Assembly (NCBI GenBank): GCA_016218825.1
Contig: JACRCV010000059.1
Span: forward strand, 1 to 38,411
From: Deltaproteobacteria bacterium
GTDB taxonomy: Bacteria; Myxococcota; XYA12-FULL-58-9
DNA: 38,411 nucleotides
Direction: 5' to 3'
Below the pieces are notes generated by a model. The model ran no database searches and had not been told where the DNA came from. It saw nothing but the letters and a program-made list of their open reading frames with translations. Positions 1 through 7,576 of this stretch are shown here, one piece after another. Numbering within the stretch: the stretch's first letter is position 1; the number at the start of each line of letters is the position of its first letter. Made by a program: the position numbers and the translations under genes.

Positions 1-41
1 ACTTCCTTGATCTCCAACATCGTGACCTCCCGATACGCCAT
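1..41 (-). CDS. istA: IS21-family transposase IstA, N-terminal fragment
   Basis: Only the first 13 codons are present, running off the left edge. They read MAYREVTMLEIKE followed by the start of a V codon. This peptide closely matches the usual opening of IS21-type IstA proteins, which continue into a helix-turn-helix and a DDE integrase core. GGAGG lies a few bases upstream of the ATG on the minus strand and would serve as a ribosome binding site. The assignment rests on this short match and on the terminal repeats outside it. Whether the full transposase is intact cannot be seen. Confidence 0.65.
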   Translation of the reverse strand, partial: MAYREVTMLEIKE

Positions 42-94
42 GGTTTCCTCCGCCGGCCTCGTCGGTCCGGCGGCGCCATGGAGGCAGGTCACGC

Positions 95-190
95 GGGGGG
101 GTCAATGCTCCTGGGAAACTCCGGGCCCAGGGGGGTCAATGCTCGTGAGAAACTTCAGGCGAGGGGGGTCAATGGTCGTGAGAATCGACA
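95..190 (-). repeat. Three terminal repeats of the IS21-type end
   Basis: Three imperfect direct copies of a unit of about 25 bp lie at 95-120, 130-154 and 163-190. Each starts with a run of six or seven G, followed by TCAATG(C/G)TC and a GAGAA or GGGAA block. In the third, outermost copy the block runs into CGACA, the element terminus. They fit transposase binding sites at an IS21-family end. Confidence 0.7.
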
Positions 191-414
191 ATCTGTTAAC
201 CGATATCGCACACGAGAAGTTGGATCTTGGAGCGTATTTCGTCTACGCGCACTATGACGACTACCATTATGCGAAAGACAAGTATTGGGCCTCTGGCCTA
301 CTAGCTCAGCTTCGCCTGTGGCACATTGCAGTGCTCATTCAAGCAGGCCGAGCCGACTACTTTGGTGAGCGGCAACTCTGGTACGTCAAAGGTGGGGTTG
401 GCGTCTGGATCTGA
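191..414 (+). pseudogene. Gene remnant next to the IS end
   Basis: Outside the IS terminus, one frame stays open from the IS edge to a TGA at 412-414, about 74 codons. It contains DLGAYFVYAHYDDYHYAKDK and ends in VKGGVGVWI. The stretch is clearly less GC-rich than the rest of the window and uses A/T-ending codons. It looks like the 3' part of a gene whose 5' end was lost or displaced by the IS insertion. I recognise no family. It could instead be a short intact gene starting at an ATG supplied by the IS end (172), or chance coding. Confidence 0.35.
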
Positions 415-426
415 CACTGACGGTTT

Positions 427-445
427 CGCCGCGGCAACCGCGGCG
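427..445. terminator. Perfect GC hairpin downstream of the lipoprotein gene
   Basis: An 8-bp perfect stem (427-434 with 438-445, CGCCGCGG/CCGCGGCG) with a 3-base loop sits 28 bases beyond the stop of the minus-strand lipoprotein gene. On that strand it is followed by AAACCG and not by a T run, so termination is plausible but not of the classic intrinsic type. Confidence 0.35.
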
Positions 446-472
446 CGGGAATCAAAGGTAGTGCAAAGCGCC

Positions 473-3400
473 TCAGCGGCAGGCGGGCGCCACGACCACG
501 ACCCCGGCGGCGGTGAGGGCCACGGTGTAGAGCTCGAGGTCGACGACGCTGTCCGCCGGCGCCGGCAGCGGCAGGCCGCCGGCATCGGTGACGCTCATGG
601 CGCCGAGGTCGTAGCTCACCTGGGTAAGCTGTGGCCCGGGCAGCAGGTCTTGGGTCACCGGGTCGCCGGTGTTCCAACCCAACCAAGCGCGCCCGTCCTT
701 CATCCACAAGACGCGCACCGGGTCACTCGGATCGGCGCTCGAGAGCGACACCGCCGGCGCCAGCGCCAGGTCGGTGACCCCGGCCGGGTCGTAGAGCGCC
801 GCGCGCTGCGCCTCGCCGAGCAGGATCGTGTCGCCGTCGGTCGCGAAGCGATCGCGCCGCGGCCGGCCGCCGTCGTGGACCCCGCCGACCACGAACGACG
901 AGGTCGGCGCCGCCCCCGGGGAGAGGACGTCGTAGGTGCTCACCTGGAAGAACGGCGCGGCGTAACACACCCCGGTCGGGGTCCCGGGTACGCCGGGGCA
1001 GGCGTAGTCCGACGCCGCGGTCAGGAGCGTCGCCTTGCGCCCGTCGTCTGACAGCCGCAGCCGCGTGGTCCACGCCATCGGGTCGCCGCAGGAGTCGGCG
1101 AGCTGGCGCTCGAACACCGTCGGCACCGGAGCGGCCGCCGACACCAGGTCCCACACCCGGAAACCCGCGGGCGGCGTGCAGTTCATGATGTCCGGCGCGA
1201 AGGGCGTCATCGCCCAGACGCGGGTGCCGAGCGCCTCGATGCTGCCGCCATAGAGCCCGTCGAGCACGCGCGTCTCGGTCCCGCCGCCGGCGTCCATGAT
1301 CTCGACGCTGGCGCTGCCGTCGACCGCCAACGCGGTGGGATACCAGGGCGCGGGCTCACTGACGATCACCGCGTCCCTGAGGGCGCCGAAGACGACCCGT
1401 GGCCGCTGCGGCGACGCCGCGGTGGCGGTGAGCGACCACGCGGTGACCGACTCCGCGAGCAGATCGATGCGCCCCCAGGCGGCGCGGCCGGCCACGAAGA
1501 TCTCGGTGCCGCCGCCGTCCACCAGACCGCGCACGTTGCCATGGCGCGCCCCGGTCACGCGGAAGAGCGCCGGGATCTGCGGATTCGGCGCCACGGCGTC
1601 CTCGCTCACCCCGGGGCCGTCGATGATCGGCCAGCCGGCGCGGGCGAGCGGCAAGGCGATCGGCCCGCCGAGGAGCAGGTAGCCCGGGCCGTGGTCCAGG
1701 CGATCGCCGCCGATGCTGTCTTGCAGCTGCCAGCCGATGTAGATCGGCACGCCCCACAAGTACCCCGACGGCACCGTGGCCTCGACGCCGCGCTCACTGA
1801 CCACCGAGAGGATCCCGTTTTGAAGCGCGAGATCGTCGGCGAGGTAGTCGGGATAGCTGGCGGTGAGGGAGAACTGCGCCACGGGCTCGGGGATGCACAG
1901 CTCGACCTGCATGCCACACGCGTCGCAGTCGCCGGGCCAGCAGGGGTCCACGACGCGGCTCTGGCAGCTGAAACCGAACGGACAGGGACTGGGCACGACG
2001 GCTTCATTGCAGGGGAAGTAGCAGCCCGCCGGCAACGCCGGCTCGCCGCAACCCGGCACGTAGTAGTCGCCGGGGCAGGTGTCCGGCCCGACCGCGGGCG
2101 GCAGCACCGGCGCGGTCTGCATCGTGTACACCTCGATGCCGTGGGCGCCGAGGACCGCGACCGTGTCACCCTGGACGCTCACCTTCTTCAAGGTGGCGAG
2201 GCCGATGTTGGGCGTCTGCGCCTGGAGGCTGACGGCGCCGGTTTGCGACAGCCGCAGGTAGTGCATCGCGGTGGCGCTGACCCAGGCGACGCTCGACTGG
2301 TCGGCGTCCAGGTCGCGGACGTCGAGGTCGTGCGCCAGGGTCACGAGCGCCCCCGGTTGCAGGTCGGCGGCGGCGAGCGGCAAGAAGAACGGCCCGTCGC
2401 CGCCCTGACTCGGCAGGTAACGCTCCACCCCGAGGCCGGCGGCGCCACCGTATCGGACCCAGTAGACGACGCCGCCCGCGACGCTCGCGAGCTGGGCGAT
2501 CACCGTGGGACAGCAGTCGGCGAGGTACGGGTGGGTCACCTCCCAGACGAAGCGCGGCGCCGTCGGATCGGTCGCGTCCAAGAGCGCCAGGCGATCGCCC
2601 GAGGCGATCACGAACTTCCCCGGCTCTACGAGCACCGGCGCGAGCCCGGTGCGCGCCGGCACCGTCGTCACGTGCGTGAGCCCGGCGCTGCCCGTAAGCA
2701 ACGCCAAGCGCAACGCGTCGCCGTCGGCGAACAGGAAGCGGTAGCCGTCGGTCGCGACCTTCGAGCCTTCGCCGCCGTAGGTCTCGTAGTAGCCCACGAT
2801 CTGCGGCTCGCGGATCCGGTACGGCCCGGCTTGGCACTCCCCTCCCTGACAGGTGTCGTCCTCGGTGCAGGGGTTGCCGTCGGTGCAGGGCAGGCCGTCG
2901 GTGACGCTCCCGACGTCGAGCGCCCGGCAGTCGCCGGCAAAGCAGACGTGCGCCTCGCTGCACGAGAACATCCCGCAGGGGGTGCCGTCGTCGGCGTCAG
3001 GGTGGGAACAGCCGTGGTGCGCGTCGCACTCGTCCCTCGTGCAGGGGTCGCGGTCGTCGCAGACGATCTGATCCGGGGGAAAGACGCAACCCACCGCCGG
3101 ATCGCACAGATCGAGGGTGCAGACGTCGTCGTCGAAGCACCGCTTGGCGACGCCGCGGCAGGCGCCGTCGAAGCAGCGGTCGAGGTCGGTGCAGGCGTTG
3201 ATGTCGTCACAGGTCGCGGCGTTGTTGCTGTGCTCACACCCCAAAGTCTCGCGGTTGAAGCGATCGTCGGTGCACGGGTTCAGGTCGTCGCAGTCGGGGA
3301 GTGGCTTGGCGACGCCGTGCAGGCCGACCGGCAAGCGCTCCTTACCGCCGACGTTGGTGCTGACCTCGATGATGCTCGCGAGCTCGCCGGCGAAAGCCGG

Positions 3401-3715
3401 CGCCCAGACCACCTCGACCAAGAGGGCCTCGCCCGGCCCGACCGGCGTGCCGCGCGTGTCACTCGGATCCTGATCGTAGCGGATGGCGACGCTCGGATCG
3501 GCCGCCGTGACGCTCACGACCACGACGTGGCCCGTGCCGGTGGCGCGCACCGAGAACGAGGCCGGCACGGTGTCGCCGACGTAGGCCTCGCCGAAGTCCA
3601 GCGCGGCGTCGGTCTCGACGTCTCTGGCGGTGGGACGAAGATCGGTGCCGGCGCAAGCCGCGAGGCCGAAGACGCCCAACAAACCCAAGAGGCCGACGGC
3701 GAGAAATCGATCCAT
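473..3715 (-). CDS. Large Cys-rich surface lipoprotein with ASH-like domain
   Basis: About 1080 residues. The N-terminus is a lipoprotein signal: Met-Asp-Arg, a hydrophobic run and lipobox LAAC, with the lipidated Cys at about residue 21. Residues 35-135 resemble an ASH/choice-of-anchor-D immunoglobulin-like fold (DFGEAYVGDT..., ...VVWAPAFAGELASIIEVSTN). Residues 140-300 hold about five disulfide-type repeats of the pattern D-x-N/D-x-C-T-x-D-x-C, common in myxobacterial secreted proteins. A second Cys cluster lies near 545-615. The remaining sequence is beta-rich and propeller-like, with no catalytic motif seen. The ATG at 3715 was chosen over an in-frame GTG at 3724 because GGGGTGG lies five bases upstream and the signal peptide then starts cleanly. 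It is probably anchored on the outer membrane; its function is unknown. The family-level description is an inference from composition. Confidence 0.85.
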   Translation of the reverse strand: MDRFLAVGLLGLLGVFGLAACAGTDLRPTARDVETDAALDFGEAYVGDTVPASFSVRATGTGHVVVVSVTAADPSVAIRYDQDPSDTRGTPVGPGEALLVEVVWAPAFAGELASIIEVSTNVGGKERLPVGLHGVAKPLPDCDDLNPCTDDRFNRETLGCEHSNNAATCDDINACTDLDRCFDGACRGVAKRCFDDDVCTLDLCDPAVGCVFPPDQIVCDDRDPCTRDECDAHHGCSHPDADDGTPCGMFSCSEAHVCFAGDCRALDVGSVTDGLPCTDGNPCTEDDTCQGGECQAGPYRIREPQIVGYYETYGGEGSKVATDGYRFLFADGDALRLALLTGSAGLTHVTTVPARTGLAPVLVEPGKFVIASGDRLALLDATDPTAPRFVWEVTHPYLADCCPTVIAQLASVAGGVVYWVRYGGAAGLGVERYLPSQGGDGPFFLPLAAADLQPGALVTLAHDLDVRDLDADQSSVAWVSATAMHYLRLSQTGAVSLQAQTPNIGLATLKKVSVQGDTVAVLGAHGIEVYTMQTAPVLPPAVGPDTCPGDYYVPGCGEPALPAGCYFPCNEAVVPSPCPFGFSCQSRVVDPCWPGDCDACGMQVELCIPEPVAQFSLTASYPDYLADDLALQNGILSVVSERGVEATVPSGYLWGVPIYIGWQLQDSIGGDRLDHGPGYLLLGGPIALPLARAGWPIIDGPGVSEDAVAPNPQIPALFRVTGARHGNVRGLVDGGGTEIFVAGRAAWGRIDLLAESVTAWSLTATAASPQRPRVVFGALRDAVIVSEPAPWYPTALAVDGSASVEIMDAGGGTETRVLDGLYGGSIEALGTRVWAMTPFAPDIMNCTPPAGFRVWDLVSAAAPVPTVFERQLADSCGDPMAWTTRLRLSDDGRKATLLTAASDYACPGVPGTPTGVCYAAPFFQVSTYDVLSPGAAPTSSFVVGGVHDGGRPRRDRFATDGDTILLGEAQRAALYDPAGVTDLALAPAVSLSSADPSDPVRVLWMKDGRAWLGWNTGDPVTQDLLPGPQLTQVSYDLGAMSVTDAGGLPLPAPADSVVDLELYTVALTAAGVVVVAPACR

Positions 3716-3749
3716 GACGACCACCCCACAGGCGCCCGCTGCCTATCCG

Positions 3750-3778
3750 AGTAGAGAGAACCAGGTAGGAGCGAGCAA
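3750..3778 (-). promoter_or_regulatory. Candidate sigma-70-type promoter of the lipoprotein gene
   Basis: On the minus strand TTGCTC (3778-3773) is followed after 17 bases by TCTACT (3755-3750). The predicted start lies about 28 bases before the ATG at 3715, leaving room for the GGGGTGG ribosome binding site. The -10 match is partial. Confidence 0.35.
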
Positions 3779-4015
3779 CTTCTGTGCCCGCCGACGTGTC
3801 GCGCAACACCTCGAAAACAGGGCGACTCCACCGCGGGGCTGTCAATGACTGGAGACGATTGCCGGTCACCGCGCGTGGTCGGCGACGAAACCCCTTTACA
3901 AATGCTGCAAAGTAGGTTTCTTAGCCGCGCTCCGTTCACGGGTGAGGCTCCGGCTCATCCGTCGGCGACCGCAGGCGAGTGTCTCTGGTGTCGCGACGCA
4001 GTATCCGGATGAGGG
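3779..4015. other. Intergenic region between divergent genes
   Basis: This stretch separates the minus-strand lipoprotein gene from the plus-strand EF-G gene. It presumably holds the EF-G promoter. TTTACA (3895-3900) and TAGGTT (3913-3918) are present, but only 12 bases apart, so no convincing sigma-70 promoter is called. No RNA gene or protein gene is seen. Confidence 0.4.
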
Positions 4016-6121
4016 TTGTCTACGTTGATTCAAGATCTTTCGTTGATTCGCAACATCGGCATTTCCGCGCACATCGACTCCGGCAAGACCACGTTGTCGG
4101 AGCGCATCCTCTTTTACACCCGCCGGGTCCACGCGATCCACGAGGTGAAGGGCAGAGACGGCGTCGGCGCCAAGATGGACTACATGGAGCTCGAGCGCGA
4201 GCGCGGTATCACCATCACCAGCGCCGCGACCCACTGCTCGTGGCGCAAGCACCACATCAACCTCATCGACACCCCCGGACACGTCGACTTCACGATCGAG
4301 GTCGAGCGCTCGTTGCGCGTCCTCGACGGCGCCATCCTGGTGTTGTGCGCGGTCGCCGGGGTGCAGAGCCAGTCGTTCACCGTCGACCGGCAGATGCGGC
4401 GCTACAACGTGCCGCGCCTGGCGTTCGTCAACAAGTGTGACCGCACCGGCGCCGATCCGATCCGGGTCCGCAACCAGCTGCGCGACAAGCTCGGGCACAA
4501 CGCGGTGCTGCTGCAGATGCCGATCGGGCTGGAAGACAAGCACGTCGGGCTCGTCGACTTGGTCGAGATGCGCGCCCTGATCTTCGAGGGGCAGTTCGGC
4601 GAGACCATTGCCGTGCGGGAGATCCCGGCCGAGCTCTTGGCCGAGGCCAAGAAGCTGCGCGAAGAGATGCTCGACGCGGTGTCGATGTTCTCCGACGAGC
4701 TGACCGCGGCGATCCTCGAGGACCGCGTGACCTCCGAGCTCATCCGCGAGGCCATCCGCAAGGGGACCTTGTCGCTGCAGCTGACGCCGGTGCTCTTGGG
4801 GTCGGCCTACAAGAACAAGGGCGTACAGCCGCTCCTCGACGCGGTCATCGAGTACCTGCCGAACCCGGTCGACATCCCCAACGAGGCGGTGCGCCTCGAC
4901 AGCGGCAACCCCGACGACACCGTGCAGCTGGCGAGTGACTCGAGCAAGCCGACGGTGGTCTTGGCCTTCAAGCTCGAGGACGGCCGCTACGGCCAGCTCA
5001 CCTACCTGCGGGTTTACCAGGGCACGCTCGCCCGCGACACCTTCGTCAGCAACAGCCGCACCGGCAAGGACGCCAAGGTCTCGCGGCTGGTGCGGATGCA
5101 CGCCGACGAGATGGAGGACATCGAGGACGCCGGCGCCGGCGACATCGTCGCGATCTTCGGGTTGGACTGTCATTCGGGCGACACCTTCACCGACGGCCAC
5201 GCGCGCTTGGCGATGACCGCGATCCACGTCCCGGAGCCGGTGATCTCGCTCGCGGTGACCGCGAACGACAACAAGTCGGAGATCAACCTGTCGAAGGCGT
5301 TGCACCGCTTCACCAAGGAAGACCCGACCTTCAGGGCCGGCGTCGACCCCGACTCGGGGGAGACGGTGATCAGCGGCATGGGCGAGCTGCAGCTCGACGT
5401 CTACATCGAGCGCATGCGGCGGGAGTACGCCGTCGCGGTGACGGTGTCGCCGCCGCAGGTCGCCTACCGCGAGACCGTTACCGAGAAGGCCGAGTTCAAC
5501 TACACCCACAAGAAGCAGACCGGTGGCTCCGGCCAGTACGGTCGGGTCGCCGGCTTCATCGAGCCGTGCAGCGAGGCGGCGTTCGAGTTCTTGGACGAGG
5601 TCCGGGGCGGCAACATCCCCCGGCAGTTCATCGCCTCGGTCGAGAAGGGCTTCCGGTCGATGCTCGCCAAGGGCCGCCGTATCGGCATGCCGGTGGTGAA
5701 CGTCAGGGTAGCGATCAACGACGGCGCCTCGCACGCCGTCGACTCCTCCGACATCGCGTTCCAAGAAGCGGCGCGCGGCGCCTGGCGCGACGCCTACGAC
5801 CGGGCCCGACCGCGGGTGCTCGAGCCGGTGATGCGCGTGGTCGCCGAGTCGCCGGCGGAGTTCTCCGGCCCGGTGCTGACGACCTTGATGCAGCGGCGCG
5901 GCATGATCATCGGCAGCCAGGACGAGGGCGGCCTGTGCCGCATCGAGGCCGAGGTGCCGCTCGCCGAGATGTTCGGCTACGCCACGGTGCTGCGCTCCGC
6001 GACCCAGGGCAAGGCCGACTTCACGATGGAGTTCTCGCGCTACATGCTGGTGCCCGGCGCCATCGAAGAGGAGCTGGTGAAGAAGTACCAGGACGAGCAA
6101 GCGCACGGGCGGAAACGCTAG
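4016..6121 (+). CDS. fusA: Elongation factor G, mitochondrial EFG1-like type
   Basis: About 700 residues, the normal EF-G length. EF-G is the GTPase that drives tRNA-mRNA translocation on the ribosome. All G motifs are visible: AHIDSGKTT (G1), RGITI (G2), DTPGH (G3), NKCD (G4) and GSAYKNKG (G5), followed by the domain II-V signatures GGSGQYGRV and GEMFGYAT-like [19 protein letters not shown], with Ser, not the usual HIDAGKTT, and [20 protein letters not shown] match mitochondrial EFG1 and the bacterial spdEFG1 subfamily of spirochaetes, planctomycetes and deltaproteobacteria. The start is uncertain: TTG at 4016, or TTG at 4025, nine bases after GAGGG (4011-4015). It is followed 17 bases later by the ATPase gene and is probably cotranscribed with it. 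It is not beside rpsL/rpsG/tuf here, which supports an additional or specialised EF-G paralogue. Confidence 0.95.
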   Translation: MSTLIQDLSLIRNIGISAHIDSGKTTLSERILFYTRRVHAIHEVKGRDGVGAKMDYMELERERGITITSAATHCSWRKHHINLIDTPGHVDFTIEVERSLRVLDGAILVLCAVAGVQSQSFTVDRQMRRYNVPRLAFVNKCDRTGADPIRVRNQLRDKLGHNAVLLQMPIGLEDKHVGLVDLVEMRALIFEGQFGETIAVREIPAELLAEAKKLREEMLDAVSMFSDELTAAILEDRVTSELIREAIRKGTLSLQLTPVLLGSAYKNKGVQPLLDAVIEYLPNPVDIPNEAVRLDSGNPDDTVQLASDSSKPTVVLAFKLEDGRYGQLTYLRVYQGTLARDTFVSNSRTGKDAKVSRLVRMHADEMEDIEDAGAGDIVAIFGLDCHSGDTFTDGHARLAMTAIHVPEPVISLAVTANDNKSEINLSKALHRFTKEDPTFRAGVDPDSGETVISGMGELQLDVYIERMRREYAVAVTVSPPQVAYRETVTEKAEFNYTHKKQTGGSGQYGRVAGFIEPCSEAAFEFLDEVRGGNIPRQFIASVEKGFRSMLAKGRRIGMPVVNVRVAINDGASHAVDSSDIAFQEAARGAWRDAYDRARPRVLEPVMRVVAESPAEFSGPVLTTLMQRRGMIIGSQDEGGLCRIEAEVPLAEMFGYATVLRSATQGKADFTMEFSRYMLVPGAIEEELVKKYQDEQAHGRKR

Positions 6122-6138
6122 CGGGAAGGAGGCTGTCG

Positions 6139-7431
6139 ATGTACCGCAGAGACCGAAACGACACGAGCCCACTGCGCATCCTCGAGCGCTCGATCCACGG
6201 CGGCCTGGGGGCCGGCAACCTCGGGGTGGTGATGGCACGCGCCGGGCTCGGCAAGACCGCGTTCCTGATCCAGCTGGCTCTCGACGAGGCGACGCGCGAC
6301 CGCGGCGTGCTGCACCTGGCGCTCGGGCAGACGCTCGAGCACATGCTCGGCTGGTACGAGACCCTGTTCGAGGATCTGTTGCAGACCATCCTCCCCGACA
6401 ACCCCTACGAGGTCCGCGCCACCGTCGGCCGGCGCCGCATCATCCAGGCGCTGCCGGAGCGCAAGCTCGACCCGGAGCGGCTCGGGCGGGTCATCGATCT
6501 CTACGGCGGCTCGATCGCCTTCCGGCCCGCGGCCATCCTCATCGACGGCTTCGACTGGTCCGAGCGCGAGGCGGCGACGCACGCCGCGGTCAAGGGGTTC
6601 AAGGCGATCGCCAAGGAGCTCCACGCCGAGCTGTGGATGAGCGCCCAGACGCACCGTGAGGTGACCTCCGACCACCCGCAAGAGCTGACGCCACCGTGCG
6701 CGGCGTTCGCCGATCTGATCGACGTCGCGCTCTTCTTAGAGCCGCAGGGCGGCCACGTCAGCCTGCGGCTGCTCAAAGACCACGACAACGAGACGGTGAC
6801 CGACACCCACCTCGAGCTCGACCCGGTGCTGCTGCGCCTGATGGACGAGAAGGACCACGCCGCCCACCGCTTGCCGGCCCACGCGTACTCTTTGCTGTCC
6901 GCCGGCAGCTCGGGCGCCGAGGCCGAGTTCGGCGCCGCCGCCGAGCGCTGGGGGATCGCGGAGCGCAACTTCTCGTACGCCGGGCGCAAGGACCTGGCGC
7001 GCGCGGTGGCCGCGGTCGAGCTCAGCCCCGCACAGCTCGCCGAAGGCGCGGTGAGCATCGCCTACGCCGAGACCCATCTCGGCCGCAAGCTGTCGCGCAC
7101 CGAAGAGCTGCGGCGGACGCTGCAGCTGGTTTGGCACGAGGTCGTCACCGCGGAGCAGGTCTTCGTCGTCGACGCGGTCCAGGGTGGCAAGCCCGAGAGC
7201 GAGCGCGGCGGCTGGGCGGCGGAGTTGGCGCGGCGGTTCTGCAAGCCGCTCGGGCTCTTCGACCAGGCCGGAAATCGCTGGCTCACCTGGGGCGACGGCG
7301 CGCTCGTCGAGACCGAAGCCCCCCGGGTCACCAAGCCGCGCTTCTGTGGCACCGGTGCGGCGTCGTTGACCGAGACCGGCAAGGCCGCGATCCACAAGCT
7401 GTTCGCCGAATCCTTCGGCCCGCGCACCTGA
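6139..7431 (+). CDS. KaiC/RecA-like P-loop ATPase with SLOG-like C-terminal domain
   Basis: 430 residues starting at an ATG six bases after a strong GGAAGGAGG site. Residues 1-240 form a RecA/KaiC/DnaB-type ATPase: Walker A ARAGLGKTA (33-41) and Walker B AAILIDGFD (131-139). A conserved polar segment, MSAQTHRE (167-174), lies where sensor residues are expected. Residues 258-385 look like a separate Rossmann-like domain (EAEFGAAAERWGIAERNFSY ... VFVVDAV ... GGWAAELARRFCKPLGLFDQ). The pattern of a nucleotide-binding start and a GG-W-A-A-E-L helix recalls the SLOG/LOG-like superfamily, but that assignment is inference from pattern memory. Homologues annotated only as cytoplasmic proteins are known in Geobacter-type bacteria for the ATPase half. 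Being 17 bases behind EF-G suggests coexpression. No substrate can be assigned. Confidence 0.8.
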   Translation: MYRRDRNDTSPLRILERSIHGGLGAGNLGVVMARAGLGKTAFLIQLALDEATRDRGVLHLALGQTLEHMLGWYETLFEDLLQTILPDNPYEVRATVGRRRIIQALPERKLDPERLGRVIDLYGGSIAFRPAAILIDGFDWSEREAATHAAVKGFKAIAKELHAELWMSAQTHREVTSDHPQELTPPCAAFADLIDVALFLEPQGGHVSLRLLKDHDNETVTDTHLELDPVLLRLMDEKDHAAHRLPAHAYSLLSAGSSGAEAEFGAAAERWGIAERNFSYAGRKDLARAVAAVELSPAQLAEGAVSIAYAETHLGRKLSRTEELRRTLQLVWHEVVTAEQVFVVDAVQGGKPESERGGWAAELARRFCKPLGLFDQAGNRWLTWGDGALVETEAPRVTKPRFCGTGAASLTETGKAAIHKLFAESFGPRT

Positions 7432-7576
7432 GCCGCACGACACCAGAGCGCCGCGGCACAAAACCTGGCGGGCAAAGCGCGACTGTGTAACAATTCCTAT
7501 CGGAAGAGTGGGAGAAGTACGGCGTACCATCGCTGACGAGAGTCCGCGCCCTCCCTACCCCAGCCGTGAGGCCGTG

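Larger units (their letters stand above)
1..190 (-). mobile_element. IS21-family insertion sequence, left end (partial)
   Basis: Reading the minus strand inward from 190, the sequence begins TGTCGATTCTCACGACCATT and carries three spaced copies of a terminal repeat. It then reaches an ATG (41-39) that opens MAYREVTMLEIKEV, the typical N-terminus of an IS21-family IstA transposase. IS21 elements start with TG, have multiple repeats at their ends and encode istA just inside the left end, so position 190 is placed as the outer boundary. The rest of the element lies outside the window, so the other end and any target duplication cannot be checked. Confidence 0.75.

Noticed and set aside
1541-3754. 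A 737-codon plus-strand frame opposite the large lipoprotein gene
   Set aside because: It is the antisense shadow of a GC-rich gene: Arg/Ala/Val-rich, with no family motif, signal or ribosome binding site.
3896-6238. A 780-codon minus-strand frame opposite EF-G
   Set aside because: EF-G on the other strand is unambiguous; the antisense product is low-complexity and has no domain.
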